NCBI GenBank assembly: GCA_026419835.1
Contig: JAOAKQ010000008.1
Location: 1-37,597 of the forward strand
From: Sulfolobales archaeon
Lineage (GTDB): Archaea; Thermoproteota; Thermoprotei_A; Sulfolobales; NBVN01
DNA: 37,597 nt
Direction of reading: 5' to 3'
Position 1 is the stretch's first letter, and every line of letters starts with the position of its first letter. The notes beneath the pieces were generated by a model. That model ran no database searches. It saw nothing but the letters and a program-made list of their open reading frames with translations, and was not told where the DNA came from. Position numbers and translations under genes: made by a program. Below are positions 8,149 to 17,948 of the stretch, in pieces.

Positions 8149-8901
8149 GTGTTCAGTATAGACAGCATGTTCGAAGTATCATTTTCGCAGGACGATATAG
8201 ACTACCTCGCGGAGGCCTTGAAGGAAATGAAGAACCGCGTAACTCTATACGTCTTCGTGGAGAAAGATAGGAGGAAGTGTAGGTACTGCGACAATACGAT
8301 CAAGCTAGTGAAGACGTTAAATACTGCGAGCGCTCGAGTTTCAGACCCACCCCTACTAGACTACGTAGTTATCGAGAAAGGGGTTAACGACGACCTATTC
8401 GAAAAATTCAGAATTTCGAGAATACCTTCAGTAGCCATGATCGAGGGCTACATAAGGTACACTGGAATGCCCGCTGGAGAGGAAATTAGAGGTCTGGTAG
8501 AGACAGCTATTAGGTTAAGTACCGAAGACTCGGGCCTCTCGGAGAAGTCTATAAGAAAGATCTCGGAGTTGAAGTCACCAGTACACATAGAGGTAGTAGT
8601 TACACCAACATGTCCTTACTGCCCCTACGTAGCTTTACTAGCTAACATGATTGCTTACGAAGCGTATAGAGCTGGTAATAGAGCCGTTACTTCGGATATA
8701 GTAGAAGCATACGAAAATCCCGATATAGCTGATGCGTACAACGTAATGAGCGTCCCAGCTATCGCAGTAAATAAGCAACTAGTCTTCGCGGGCTTACCGT
8801 ACGAAGAGCAGCTAGTAGATATAGTGTACGAAGCTTCCATAAGGTCCTGGGTAAGGGAGCAGAGAAGAAAACTCTTTGAAAGAATGCTTAGAGAAGGGTA
8901 G
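8149..8901 (+). CDS. Protein disulfide oxidoreductase (PDO), two thioredoxin folds
   Basis: PDO forms and isomerises disulfide bonds in the cytoplasm of hyperthermophiles, whose proteins are rich in disulfides. It carries two thioredoxin-fold units, each with a CxxC site: CRYC (residues 44-47) and CPYC (155-158). The cis-proline segments are RIPSVAM and SVPAIAV. From GTG 8149 the protein is 250 aa, close to known PDOs. The frame is open back to 8053, and that extension looks like a signal peptide, but the promoter lies inside it, so I treat it as untranslated. ATG 8167 is a further alternative. The N-terminal site CRYC differs from the usual CQYC. Confidence 0.88.
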   Translation: MFSIDSMFEVSFSQDDIDYLAEALKEMKNRVTLYVFVEKDRRKCRYCDNTIKLVKTLNTASARVSDPPLLDYVVIEKGVNDDLFEKFRISRIPSVAMIEGYIRYTGMPAGEEIRGLVETAIRLSTEDSGLSEKSIRKISELKSPVHIEVVVTPTCPYCPYVALLANMIAYEAYRAGNRAVTSDIVEAYENPDIADAYNVMSVPAIAVNKQLVFAGLPYEEQLVDIVYEASIRSWVREQRRKLFERMLREG

Positions 8902-9043
8902 AGCGCTCCAACTTACGCGCCCTACAGTTCCACAACCTTAAAGTAGCCGATCGCATCTTCGTTCTATGCTCTAGACACCGGCTCTCGAGGAAGTAGCTCC
9001 TTCTAAGAGTACTTAGAGAACTGCGGGTAGCTGCGCCGGTCTT

Positions 9044-11536
9044 CTAGTACTCGCAAGTAGGGCAGCCGCCAACTTCTCCTTCTTTAAGTACTGGAGCTGT
9101 CGCTCTGAATCTATCCGGTCTCGCCTCCACTTTCTCTTCTTTTCTCTCCCCAGCGGTTTTCTCGGAGATCTTTACTCCGAAGTATATTACCTGTCTAGAC
9201 TTGGACTTGTCTCTGTAGATAGTAATGCCCTTGCACCCAAGCTTCCACGCTAGTAGGTAGGTTTCTAGAACATCCGCTGGTGTGGCTTCGTAGACCATAT
9301 TAACGGTTTTACTAACACCGGCATCAACCCACTGCTGCCAGGTAGCTTGGTGGTAGACGTGGTATCTATGCGAGATATCGTGAGCAGTTCTAAACAGCTC
9401 CCTCAGCTTCTTGGGGAAGTATATGCTGTGAGCTATGGAGCCCGATTCAGCAACTAATTTAACTAGCTCCTGCTCATCTAGCTCGTACCTACGTAGCGCC
9501 TCTAGGAACAGCCTGTTTATTTCTATGAACGTACCCACAGTCACCACTCTAGTAAAAGCTAGAGCGAATATTGGCTCTATAGAACTGGAGGTTCCAGCTA
9601 TAATCGATAGAGTACCCGTTGGTGCGATTGACAGCAGAGCCGCATTTCTCAGCCCGCTGCGCAGTATCTCACTTTCAACTAGACCCCAATCTACCGGAGG
9701 CCTGCTGCGAACTATCTCTCTCACTCTATCGGATACTTCACCTAAGCTCAATCCAGCCTCAGAAAATAGCTTATCGATTGCTAGAGCTGTGTGCCACACA
9801 GGTCTGTACAGCTTCGGATCCCAGGCCTGGAAAGAACCCTTTTCTCTAGCGAGCTCTATGCTAGCTATATAGGCATTGAAAGCGATGAACTCAGCTAAGT
9901 GGTAGGCTAGGTAGATGGCGTCTGGAGAGTCGTACTTAATACCTAGCTTAATGAGCATGTGAGCCCACCCCATCACTCCGAGGCCCACTTTTCTCGTTCT
10001 ATCTACCGATACCTGAAGCTGCTTCAGTGGGTATCTAGCTACGGATATGACGTTGTCCAGAAATCTAACGGCCACTCTAACGTCTTCAGCTAGAGACTTC
10101 CAGTCTATAGTTGGCTTCCCGGCGGGGTCTTCTAAAACGTACTTCTCTAGATTCAGACTGCCGAGATTGCACGACTCCCACTCAAGTAGCGGCTGCTCTC
10201 CACACGGATTTGTAGAGTTTACTTTCCCCAGGTACCACGTTGAGTGGCGCTTATTGATCGTATCTATAAAGAGTATTCCCGGGTCGCCTGAATCCCAGGC
10301 AGACTTTACGATCGTATCTAGAAGTTCTCCAGCATCAACCCACCTAACTACAGCTCCCTCAGCTTCAGCTATGTGCATAGCTTCATCGATAGTTATAATA
10401 GTAGACCTCTCTAGGGGGATGGACCAGTTCCACTCCTCAAGCTCTTTCAGTATGAGCTCCTGAACCCACTCCTCGCTCATGTAGTGCCTAGCTCTAACAA
10501 TAGCGTAGAACCTGGAGTCGTTGGTTTTCGTAAGACTAGTCCTGCGGGGGTTTATTAGAGGAACCTTCTGATTCTTTAGAGCTGACTCCATGAAGTAGTC
10601 GTACACACCAACACTTATATTGAAGTTCTGGAGGTTCACATCCTTAAGTTTTCCAGACTTAGATAGAATAAACTTCTCTATATCGGGATGCCATACGTGT
10701 AGAACGCCCATGTTAGCCCCCCTCCTCCTACCCCCCTGCTTTATAATCTCGGTGTTAACGTCGAATACCTTAATAAAAGATAGGGGACCGCTAGCTACGC
10801 CAGCGGTTGAAGCGACTACGTCACCCTCCGGTCTCAGCTCACTGAAATCGAATCCGCAGCCACCTCCTTGTTGAAATATCAGTGCTTGAGCTCTGAGAGC
10901 GTCGTAGATACCGTCACCTTCTTCTGTAGATAGCGCATCGCGTACTGGTATTACGAAGCATGCCGATAGAATTCCGAGTCTACTACCAGCGTTCATCAGC
11001 GTCGGCGAGTTGGGTAGGAATTTCAGTGACGACATCAGCTCGTAGAACTTCCTAGCCCAGGATTCTCTCAGCTCAGGTTTTTCAGCACTAGCTATGTAGT
11101 TAGCAACTCTCCAGAAGAGCTGCGACGGTGTTTCTTTAAGTCTAAGAGTCGATGGGTCCTTGATCAAGTACCTAGAAACGAGAGTTTTTAAAGACGCGTA
11201 CGTGAGAGATAGGTCTGCGGAACTAATCTCACTCCACGCGTTTTTACCATAGGCGTGGTTGTATATTCTCGCTAGTAGGTATCTTCTAGCCGCCAACTCG
11301 AAACCTTCACTAACCACCACTCTCTCTATGAAAGCCCTCTCAACTCTATCAGCTATTTCCTGAGAAGGAACGACCTGTCTTTTTTCGTGAATACCCGATA
11401 GTACGTCCTTAACTACTTCGTCTACGTACTTCTCGAGCCCCACAGCTTTCAGAGCTTTCTCAACGGACGCTCTAAGCTTTTCGAGACTGAATGGCTCAAT
11501 TCTCCCATCGAATTTCAAAACTGAAACATTTAGCAG
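9044..11536 (-). CDS. nrdJ: Adenosylcobalamin-dependent (class II) ribonucleotide reductase, apparent CTG start
   Basis: The enzyme reduces ribonucleotides to deoxyribonucleotides with vitamin B12 as radical source. Seen in order: an N-terminal ATP-cone ([14 protein letters not shown]), the redox cysteine in [23 protein letters not shown], the radical-site region [17 protein letters not shown], the phosphate-binding [11 protein letters not shown] and the C-terminal CPTCEY cysteine pair. The first canonical start is TTG 11518, but GAGGTGA at 11544-11550 is 25 nt away from it. CTG 11536 is 7 nt from that Shine-Dalgarno, and it restores the strand [11 protein letters not shown] expected at the start of an ATP-cone. 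With CTG the protein is 830 aa. The promoter at 11571-11580 would start the mRNA right at the Shine-Dalgarno. The gene follows cdvC on the same strand. Confidence 0.95.
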   Translation of the reverse strand: MLNVSVLKFDGRIEPFSLEKLRASVEKALKAVGLEKYVDEVVKDVLSGIHEKRQVVPSQEIADRVERAFIERVVVSEGFELAARRYLLARIYNHAYGKNAWSEISSADLSLTYASLKTLVSRYLIKDPSTLRLKETPSQLFWRVANYIASAEKPELRESWARKFYELMSSLKFLPNSPTLMNAGSRLGILSACFVIPVRDALSTEEGDGIYDALRAQALIFQQGGGCGFDFSELRPEGDVVASTAGVASGPLSFIKVFDVNTEIIKQGGRRRGANMGVLHVWHPDIEKFILSKSGKLKDVNLQNFNISVGVYDYFMESALKNQKVPLINPRRTSLTKTNDSRFYAIVRARHYMSEEWVQELILKELEEWNWSIPLERSTIITIDEAMHIAEAEGAVVRWVDAGELLDTIVKSAWDSGDPGILFIDTINKRHSTWYLGKVNSTNPCGEQPLLEWESCNLGSLNLEKYVLEDPAGKPTIDWKSLAEDVRVAVRFLDNVISVARYPLKQLQVSVDRTRKVGLGVMGWAHMLIKLGIKYDSPDAIYLAYHLAEFIAFNAYIASIELAREKGSFQAWDPKLYRPVWHTALAIDKLFSEAGLSLGEVSDRVREIVRSRPPVDWGLVESEILRSGLRNAALLSIAPTGTLSIIAGTSSSIEPIFALAFTRVVTVGTFIEINRLFLEALRRYELDEQELVKLVAESGSIAHSIYFPKKLRELFRTAHDISHRYHVYHQATWQQWVDAGVSKTVNMVYEATPADVLETYLLAWKLGCKGITIYRDKSKSRQVIYFGVKISEKTAGERKEEKVEARPDRFRATAPVLKEGEVGGCPTCEY

Positions 11537-11543
11537 CGTCTCC

Positions 11544-11550
11544 TCACCTC
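11544..11550 (-). promoter_or_regulatory. Shine-Dalgarno GAGGTGA positioned for a CTG start of nrdJ
   Basis: The minus strand reads GAGGTGA, then a 7-nt spacer, then CTG (11536-11534). The in-frame TGA at 11551-11549 overlaps the motif, and no ATG, GTG or TTG occurs in frame before TTG 11518. Confidence 0.6.
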
Positions 11551-11570
11551 ATCTTAGTAACTAGCTACGT

Positions 11571-11580
11571 AAGTTTAATA
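11571..11580 (-). promoter_or_regulatory. TATA box of nrdJ
   Basis: The minus strand reads TATTAAACTT, centred at about 11576. This predicts a start near 11549, giving a leader of about 13 nt that is little more than the Shine-Dalgarno. nrdJ is thus probably transcribed separately from the cdv operon. Confidence 0.45.
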
Positions 11581-11637
11581 GTTAATTGCTAATCGATGTG
11601 CGGAGTTTGCGAGCGGTTCCATACGTCATCGTATTAC

Positions 11638-12780
11638 CTACAGCGCTTTGTATTTTTCATACCACATCTCAAAGACCTTCACCATCTCCTTGTTAACGCT
11701 AGGTTTTCTGTACTTGACGACCTCCGCGAAGTCCTCCATTCTTATAGGTCTAGGCTCACCCCTACCTCCGGTACTCTCGAATAGCTCCCTAACCGTCCTC
11801 ATATGCGCTGCCGCCACGATCTCAGCTATATCGCTGGAAGTATACCCGTCGAGCATGTCGGAGAGTTTTTCGAGGTCTACCGATGGGTCCAGCTTCAGGC
11901 TTCTAGAGTACATCTTAAGTATAGCGATCCGGGCTTCTCTACTTGGAAGCGGGACGTATATTCTCTTCTGAAACCTCCTTATGAAGGCCTCGTCCAGTCT
12001 CCAAGGCTTGTTAGTAGCCGCTATAACGAAAACTAGCTGCTTCGGATTTATCTTACTATCAAGACCGTCCATTTCCTTAAGAAACTGGTTCCTCACTCTA
12101 ACTTCACCACCAACCTCAGTTTCAAACATTCCGAAGAGGGAATCTACTTCATCTATGAATATGATCACCGGCTTTCCAGCTTTAGCTAACTCCCTAGCTT
12201 TAGCGAAGAGCTTGGATACTCTCTTCTCAGCTTCTCCGAGCCACTTAGACATGATGTCCGCAGCGTCTACGTTTATGAAGTATCCATCAACTTCACCAGC
12301 TATTGCTGCCGCTATGTAGGTCTTGCCACAGCCCGGAGGTCCGAAGAGTAGTATACCTCTAGGCCAACCAAGGGGAAATACGTCCGGTCTCTTCGAAGGA
12401 AATATTATGGATTCCTTGATAACCTCCTTTACGTTCTCCATATCGGCTACATCGCTAAAGTTTATACTGGGCTTTTCGAGAACTTCGAAAAAACTGTCGG
12501 CATCTTCCAATCCCTCCGAAACTCTACTAGCTGGAACTCTCACTCTACCCAGTAAACCATCGAGCTCCGAGATCCTCCTTCTATACTCACTAATCCACTG
12601 CTTGTACATACCGTTAAGACTGTGGTCCGGGTAGAGCTGAAGAATCTTCTCTAAAACCTCGATGGCTCTCTTATAGTAGTTAATAGCGTCCGCGTAGTTA
12701 CCTTCCTTATCGCTCATAACGGCTTTAACGGCGTAGTTTCTCGCTAGAGATTCTAGGTACGCTAGTGATGTCGAGCTCAA
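11638..12780 (-). CDS. cdvC: CdvC, Vps4-like AAA ATPase of the ESCRT-type division machinery
   Basis: CdvC disassembles CdvB polymers during cell division and vesicle release. The N-terminal 75 residues form a MIT domain (LARNYAVKAVMSDKEGNYADAINYYKRAIEVLEKIL-type helices). The AAA module has Walker A GPPGCGKT (147-154), Walker B IIFIDEVD (206-213), a sensor-type ATNKPW and arginine fingers in the RRFQKR segment. Length (380 aa) is typical. The TTG start lies 29 nt after the cdvB stop. The MIT domain should bind the proline-rich MIM2 motif seen in CdvB. Confidence 0.95.
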   Translation of the reverse strand: MSSTSLAYLESLARNYAVKAVMSDKEGNYADAINYYKRAIEVLEKILQLYPDHSLNGMYKQWISEYRRRISELDGLLGRVRVPASRVSEGLEDADSFFEVLEKPSINFSDVADMENVKEVIKESIIFPSKRPDVFPLGWPRGILLFGPPGCGKTYIAAAIAGEVDGYFINVDAADIMSKWLGEAEKRVSKLFAKARELAKAGKPVIIFIDEVDSLFGMFETEVGGEVRVRNQFLKEMDGLDSKINPKQLVFVIAATNKPWRLDEAFIRRFQKRIYVPLPSREARIAILKMYSRSLKLDPSVDLEKLSDMLDGYTSSDIAEIVAAAHMRTVRELFESTGGRGEPRPIRMEDFAEVVKYRKPSVNKEMVKVFEMWYEKYKAL

Positions 12781-12809
12781 CGTAATTCACCGAGTTAAGC
12801 TAGGTTAAG

Positions 12810-13688
12810 CTAGGGTTTTTGGTAAACTATGGATATCTTCCCTAACTTCTCGAGTTCCACCAAGGTTTGAATAACTTCCTCCCTAGATATACCCAGCTTC
12901 TCGGCTACGTAACTTACCTCTATGAATCCTCCGCGCTCTTTAGCTATATTCAATATGAAGTCAGCCACCTGCTCCCGCGGTACTGAGGCTTTCTTAGTTC
13001 TTGGTTTAGCCGCTGGAACCGCTTCAGGTTCAGCTGAGTTCTTAACTCTGAGAGTCTCCTCTATAGTGCTCACATTCCTATCCTTACTCAAGAGGAGTTC
13101 GGTTGGAATTTCCGGTAGCTGAGATAGTTTTTCTTCAACGGATTTCTCGACTTTAGATAGAAGTTCTCTAGCTTCAGGACTTATTACTAGAGCGTCTTCA
13201 ACTCTTACTTGCGCAGCATCGGACGTTCCAGCAACAAGCTCTCGAGTTTTACTTATCGCGAGCTCCAGCCCTATTGCTAAGTTTGGAGCTATATCACTCA
13301 CATACTCTCTAGCTATGTGCAGAAGTGACGATATGCCGGCAAGCGCTTTGTTTATATCAGCTACTTCGCCGAGAGTTTCCAGTCTCAGCTTAACCTGCTC
13401 AACGATCATCTCAGTGATCATAGCCTTCTTTATGTACTTAGATACTTGAGCTGCTTCATTCGCGTAAACAAGCGCTCTTTCGTTCTTCTTCTCCGACTTA
13501 GCTACCAGAGCTTCTCTAACTAAATCCTTATACCTACCGATTAACCTCTCGGTAACATCTCTCACTTCCTTCAGAATTAAGTCCAACCTAACTAGTACGT
13601 CGGAGAGCTCGAGATGCCTACCCCCCTTACTTCCCGAAATAATTCTCGACAGGAAACTTATGAAATTAAAAATACTCAAACTAGGCAC
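12810..13688 (-). CDS. cdvB: CdvB, ESCRT-III homologue with MIM2 and C-terminal winged helix
   Basis: CdvB polymerises at mid-cell and constricts the membrane. The first 170 or so residues are the helical ESCRT-III core. A proline-containing stretch LPEIPTELLL around residue 195 is a MIM2-type motif for the CdvC MIT domain. The last 55 residues form the winged-helix domain (ILNIAKERGGFIEVSYVAEKLGISREEV...) that binds CdvA. This full architecture identifies the main division CdvB rather than a shorter paralogue. The GTG start is 6 nt after the cdvA stop. Confidence 0.93.
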   Translation of the reverse strand: MPSLSIFNFISFLSRIISGSKGGRHLELSDVLVRLDLILKEVRDVTERLIGRYKDLVREALVAKSEKKNERALVYANEAAQVSKYIKKAMITEMIVEQVKLRLETLGEVADINKALAGISSLLHIAREYVSDIAPNLAIGLELAISKTRELVAGTSDAAQVRVEDALVISPEARELLSKVEKSVEEKLSQLPEIPTELLLSKDRNVSTIEETLRVKNSAEPEAVPAAKPRTKKASVPREQVADFILNIAKERGGFIEVSYVAEKLGISREEVIQTLVELEKLGKISIVYQKP

Positions 13689-13694
13689 CCCAAT

Positions 13695-14402
13695 CTAGTG
13701 CTGAGATTCTTCAACAATTACTACTGGTATTGGAGCTTGCGACTGAACCGGAGTTTGGGGTTGGGGTGTCACGGTCTTAACTTGGGGTTCCACGGACTCC
13801 GCCTCCAGCTTTGAGAGTAGCTCTAAGTGCTTCTCCACATCTTTCTTCTCGTCTAAGCACTTACTCTTAGCATTTCTCATGAAGTCCATGGAGGCTTTAT
13901 ACGACTGCTCGCTGATCTCGTTACTCATGTACAGTACGTAGACGTTGGATATAGCCCTCTCGTACCTGAGTATCTGGTCATCCAGCTCACCCATCTTGCG
14001 CTTCAGCAAGTCCTTCAACTTAGCTGACTCCTCCTTAATCTTCTTAAACTCAGCCTCAAGTCTCTTCCTCATATCTTCGTATGCGTGAGTAGGTATCATG
14101 CCCTTCCTATTGAGTTCCTCGAGAGACCTAATTCTCCTCTTAACTCTATCCAACCTATTCTCCACATCTATAGCCATGACCTTCCACTCCGGAAGCACTA
14201 TGAGCGCGTCGGGAGCTCTCATAATTCTACTAGCTTCAACCTTCACTAACTCGTAGTCGTTGATAGCTATCTCAACGGCTTCAACACTTCCAGATACATC
14301 AGCAAAAACGGCAATAAGCTTACCCAAACTCCTCCCGTACTCATCTCTAACCACCTGACCTAGGAACTTCTCTACCTGGTCTAGAGTAGCCATTCCCAGC
14401 AC
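13695..14402 (-). CDS. cdvA: CdvA, crenarchaeal division protein
   Basis: CdvA marks the division site on the membrane and recruits CdvB. The N-terminal 70 residues form a PRC-barrel-like domain (FLGQVVRDEYGRSLGKLIAVF), followed by a long charged coiled coil (about 75-205), a Pro/Gln linker, and a C-terminal PIPVVIVEESQH peptide of the type that binds the CdvB winged helix. The listed start is GTG 14402; ATG 14393 (MATLDQVEKF) is an equally good alternative. The promoter is probably the TTTTTTAAG stretch near 14436 on the minus strand. It is the first gene of the cdvABC operon. Confidence 0.92.
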   Translation of the reverse strand: MLGMATLDQVEKFLGQVVRDEYGRSLGKLIAVFADVSGSVEAVEIAINDYELVKVEASRIMRAPDALIVLPEWKVMAIDVENRLDRVKRRIRSLEELNRKGMIPTHAYEDMRKRLEAEFKKIKEESAKLKDLLKRKMGELDDQILRYERAISNVYVLYMSNEISEQSYKASMDFMRNAKSKCLDEKKDVEKHLELLSKLEAESVEPQVKTVTPQPQTPVQSQAPIPVVIVEESQH

Positions 14403-14482
14403 CGCGATTTTATTCTCAAAGACTATGTTACTTAAAAAACCGTGGATTCTTAGAGCGCACGTAGAAGGCGGGCTTCCGATAT

Positions 14483-15661
14483 CTACAGTGCTTGTGGCTC
14501 GGGAACTCTACTAAGTTGGCTGAGGACGTAGCTTCTTATCTCGGAAGAATTCGGGTAGTCCCTCACGAGCCTGCCGTTCTCCAACCACTTCACTAGTATA
14601 TCCTCAGAACACCTCGCAGGTTCTTCACTCCAGAGCGCTACTTCGTAGTCCAGAACATCGCACTTAAAAACCCTCTTAGCACCGGGCATCTTACCTCTCT
14701 TAGCAATAGGCACCCACCTACCGCCGCGGTCTACTTCAACAATATCCATACTTATGTCAACTGGAGGTGGGAACGCTATAGAGGTTCCCACACCGAACAT
14801 GTCAACTATGTCTCTAAGCTCCACGATAGACTTCTCGCCAACACCACCACTAACAACTATCTTAATCTCCGGGTAGTTCAATGCCTTAAGAGTCCACCTA
14901 ATTTCTTCAACAATCTCTCTCATACTTCCGCGCCGACTTCTCGGTGTGTCGAGCCTAACTCCGTATAGGCGGCTGCCCAGAGCTTCAATAGCTTGTAGAG
15001 TCTCCACTCTCTCGTCGTTGAACGTATCTACGAGCATTATTCTCGGAACCTCGGGTTCGATAACTTCATCGAAAGCCTTCCAAGCCGCAACGTTATCTTC
15101 GAAGACAACTATTAGTGCGTGAGGCATGGTCCCGACGGGCGTGACGCCTAGGTACCTGCGGCTGAAGTCCCCCGAGACCGCGTCTACACCACCTATGTAC
15201 GCAGCTCTATCTACTGAAGGAGCTATTGCTGGGTGAAGAGCTCTTAAACCAAAGAACACGACCCTCCTATCTCTAGCTAACTTCTTCACCCTAGACGCTT
15301 TAGTAGCTATAGAGGTAGCGTGTCTTAGAACGCCCAGAACTGCCGTCTCGAAGAGACACATATCTGCGTAGAATCCTTCAATCAGCATGACCGGAGTGTT
15401 CGATTTAACGAGAGTTCCCTCTGGAATTGAGTATACGTCTAGAGGCTTTCCCTCGAGAATTTTCAGAGCTTCCTCGAGACCTGCGTAAACAGCCCACTCG
15501 TAGCCTTTGGGAAGGTCGGATATGTGGACCTCCATTCTAACTCGAACTCTATCTAAACCCTTCGCCTCCAAGATCTTCTTAGTTCTAGCGAAGTAGACAT
15601 CCGTAATTGCGCCGCTAGTAATTTCCTCTTCACTAGCTACGTAGAGTCTCGGTTTCCCCAT
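14483..15661 (-). CDS. pncB: Nicotinate phosphoribosyltransferase
   Basis: The enzyme makes nicotinate mononucleotide from nicotinate and PRPP in NAD salvage. Family features: [11 protein letters not shown] near the N-terminus, [28 protein letters not shown], the [13 protein letters not shown] stretch, and [13 protein letters not shown] in the phosphate-binding region. At 392 aa it resembles the compact archaeal form. ATG 15661 has GAGGTGGAT just upstream, and a TATA box (GATATAAGTGG on the minus strand, near 15702) predicts a short leader. It follows the pyrimidine cluster and shares the PRPP substrate with it. Confidence 0.9.
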   Translation of the reverse strand: MGKPRLYVASEEEITSGAITDVYFARTKKILEAKGLDRVRVRMEVHISDLPKGYEWAVYAGLEEALKILEGKPLDVYSIPEGTLVKSNTPVMLIEGFYADMCLFETAVLGVLRHATSIATKASRVKKLARDRRVVFFGLRALHPAIAPSVDRAAYIGGVDAVSGDFSRRYLGVTPVGTMPHALIVVFEDNVAAWKAFDEVIEPEVPRIMLVDTFNDERVETLQAIEALGSRLYGVRLDTPRSRRGSMREIVEEIRWTLKALNYPEIKIVVSGGVGEKSIVELRDIVDMFGVGTSIAFPPPVDISMDIVEVDRGGRWVPIAKRGKMPGAKRVFKCDVLDYEVALWSEEPARCSEDILVKWLENGRLVRDYPNSSEIRSYVLSQLSRVPEPQAL

Positions 15662-15743
15662 GGATATCCACCTCTACTAGAAACTAGAAACATGCCACTT
15701 ATATCTTGAGGAGTTGCAGCTAGTGGAGCTGAGCACCGCCGCT

Positions 15744-16661
15744 CTAGCTTCTCTGAGCGGCTCCAACTACCTCTTCTATAGAGCTCCTCCCAATTGCCCT
15801 CAACCACGACCTCAGCCCTCTAACAATACCTTGAACTACTCTAGGTCCTCTGTAGATAAGTGCTGTACCTACTTGAACCGCTCTAGCTCCAGCAACCACA
15901 AGCTCAGCGGCATCTTCCCAAGTAAACACGCCCCCCACACCTACTATATCGGCCGACGTTTCTCTGTAGACTGAGTACACAGCCCACACAGCTACCGGGT
16001 GTATGGACCTCCCGGAGAGACCGCCGTAGACGTTCGAGAGCAGTGGTTTGAGTGAGTACACGTCGATGCGCATAGCCCTCACAGTGTTTATTAGAGTGAG
16101 AGCTCTCGCACCGGCTTCCAGAGCTCTAGATGACGAACTGACTAGTCTATCCGATAGACCTAGCTTAGCTAAGACCGGGATTCTAATTACTGAAGCAACT
16201 TCTCTAACTACACTAAACACGGCCGCCGGGTCTCTACCTAGTTCTATACCACCGCCCTCGAAATGCGGGCAGCTTAAGTTCAGCTCTACACCGCTCGCAC
16301 CAGCTTCTTCGGCGGCTACGGCAACATCAACAAAGTCGGAGGGTCTCGAACCGCCGGCACTTACTATAACTGGGAGCCCGTACTTCCTGGCGGACCTCAC
16401 GAAACCTCCAACACCGTCCAGCCCCGGGTTGGAGAGCCCCACCGCGTTAAGTAGACTCTGGCACCCTATCTTAACGACTATCGGTGGGTCGTAGCCTTTT
16501 CTAGGTTCCTTAGTGAAAGTCTTCGACACGATCGCCGAGACCCCCCACGAAGCCATGGTATCTGCGTGCTCCGGTAGGTAGCCTAGGATACCGCTAGCAT
16601 TCATTACTGGGTGGGCTAGCACTACACCGGCTACCGCAGTCCTTAGGTTTCTAGAAAACAT
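15744..16661 (-). CDS. pyrD: Dihydroorotate dehydrogenase, catalytic subunit (class 1B type)
   Basis: PyrD oxidises dihydroorotate to orotate using FMN. Seen here are NASGILGY near the N-terminus, IVSKTFTKEPRKGY with the FMN-contacting lysines, ELNLSCPHFEGG with the catalytic cysteine of class 1 enzymes, and the C-terminal GVGGVFTWEDAAELVVAGARAVQVGTALI FMN-phosphate site. With PyrK beside it, this is the heterodimeric NAD-linked class. The start overlaps pyrK by 11 nt, and it is the last gene of the cluster. Confidence 0.94.
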   Translation of the reverse strand: MFSRNLRTAVAGVVLAHPVMNASGILGYLPEHADTMASWGVSAIVSKTFTKEPRKGYDPPIVVKIGCQSLLNAVGLSNPGLDGVGGFVRSARKYGLPVIVSAGGSRPSDFVDVAVAAEEAGASGVELNLSCPHFEGGGIELGRDPAAVFSVVREVASVIRIPVLAKLGLSDRLVSSSSRALEAGARALTLINTVRAMRIDVYSLKPLLSNVYGGLSGRSIHPVAVWAVYSVYRETSADIVGVGGVFTWEDAAELVVAGARAVQVGTALIYRGPRVVQGIVRGLRSWLRAIGRSSIEEVVGAAQRS

Positions 16662-17364
16662 CGCAGCTCACCGCGGGTCCGTCTTTACAGAGAAGTAGAT
16701 TACCTATAGTACAGCTACCGCACGCACCTATACCGCACTTAACCATGGCTTCCGCCACTACGTACCCTCTAATGCCGCGAGCTCTAGTCCACCTGCAGAC
16801 AGCTCTAACCATCTCTAGAGGTCCGGCAGTGATAACGGTAGTATCGCTATCTAGTCTGAGCCTATCTAGGAAGTCCGTGAGCTTGCCGCAGAAACCCACC
16901 GCACAGTCTTCACTAACTAGGTGTAGCTGCTTCAACTTCGGAAATCTCTCCAGTAGAGCTTCCGCTAGAGCACCCGACTTAACGCCCCACATACCGCTGA
17001 AGTTCTTCAAGTACCTACTGTAGTGTATCACCGACGCTACACCGGAACCACCTACTAGAAACACCGGGTTCTCCACGTTCGTAAATGGCCTACCGATAGG
17101 CTCTGAAATAGCTACTACATCTCCCGGTTTCTTTAAAGAGAGGTTTCTAGTACCATCCCCAACGACTTTGTAGAAGAACGTTGCTGAACTACCTTCGTAG
17201 AGCGCGTAGCTCAGTGGAATTAGGTCCACTCCCGGAACCCAGACCATTGAGAACTGAGGCGGTTGAGGAGTTCTCACAAGTCTCCGCAGCGTCTTAACCG
17301 TCAGTAGGTAGTATTTTCCGTAGATCCGCTCGTTAGATACCACTACCGATGGTACGTAGCTCAA
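16651..17364 (-). CDS. pyrK: Dihydroorotate dehydrogenase electron-transfer subunit
   Basis: PyrK carries FAD and a [2Fe-2S] cluster and passes electrons from PyrD to NAD. The ferredoxin-reductase-like core includes VFLVGGSGVASVIHYSRYL for nucleotide binding. The C-terminal segment CGIGACGSCTIGNLLLC provides the four cluster cysteines. Length (237 aa) is typical. The TTG start overlaps the pyrE stop in a TTGA arrangement, so the two are translationally coupled. Confidence 0.92.
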   Translation of the reverse strand: MSYVPSVVVSNERIYGKYYLLTVKTLRRLVRTPQPPQFSMVWVPGVDLIPLSYALYEGSSATFFYKVVGDGTRNLSLKKPGDVVAISEPIGRPFTNVENPVFLVGGSGVASVIHYSRYLKNFSGMWGVKSGALAEALLERFPKLKQLHLVSEDCAVGFCGKLTDFLDRLRLDSDTTVITAGPLEMVRAVCRWTRARGIRGYVVAEAMVKCGIGACGSCTIGNLLLCKDGPAVSCDVF

Positions 17365-17948
17365 TCTTCAACTACCTGAGAAACTATTAGTTCGTACTGA
17401 TCTCCACTTATTAAGCCTCTCTTAAGTGCTTCACTAGCTAGACTAGATATATCGCATAGAGATATCAGCTTTAGTCCTAGCTCTCTAACGGTCTTCCCAC
17501 CTCCCTGCTGCCTATTGAATACTACAGCCGCTACCACCGGCTTAGAGCCGGAGTTCACCAGTGCTTCGTAGGCTCTTCTAATAGTTCCACCAGTAGTTAG
17601 CACGTCATCTACTATCGCAATCCTCATGTTCTCCACGCACCCCTCCACCTCCCTCCCTAGTCCGTGGTTCTTCGGCTCGCTCCTAACGAACGTTACCGGT
17701 AGGTCGAAGAGAGCTCCTACGTAGGAAGCTATTAGCGCTCCCGCGACGGCAACACCAACAACAGCTTCAACACCTTCTCTAACTACCGCGGAACCTATTT
17801 CGTAAGCAACTCTCTTTACGTAGCTAGGCACCATAGTAGCTTCTCTAAAGTTTACGTAGTAGCTTGACTCAATACCTGAGGATAGCTTAAACCTACCGAA
17901 CTTCACTAAACCTAGTTTAACGGCTTCTAGACATAGTTCGTGAGGCAT
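17361..17948 (-). CDS. pyrE: Orotate phosphoribosyltransferase
   Basis: PyrE joins orotate to PRPP to give OMP. The PRPP-binding motif IAIVDDVLTTGGTI is clear, with the upstream FKLSSGIESSYYVNFREA and VGVAVAGALIAS segments. Length is 195 aa. The gene overlaps pyrF by 22 nt and pyrK by 4 nt. Confidence 0.95.
   Translation of the reverse strand: MPHELCLEAVKLGLVKFGRFKLSSGIESSYYVNFREATMVPSYVKRVAYEIGSAVVREGVEAVVGVAVAGALIASYVGALFDLPVTFVRSEPKNHGLGREVEGCVENMRIAIVDDVLTTGGTIRRAYEALVNSGSKPVVAAVVFNRQQGGGKTVRELGLKLISLCDISSLASEALKRGLISGDQYELIVSQVVED

Noticed and set aside
8902-9043. Possible small RNA between the disulfide oxidoreductase and nrdJ ends
   Set aside because: A weak TATA-like CCTTAAAG is present, but I found no boxes, cloverleaf or strong stem; probably only the 3' regions of two convergent genes.
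9435-9872. 145-aa plus-strand frame inside nrdJ
   Set aside because: It is antisense to a strongly conserved enzyme region and shows no domain of its own.
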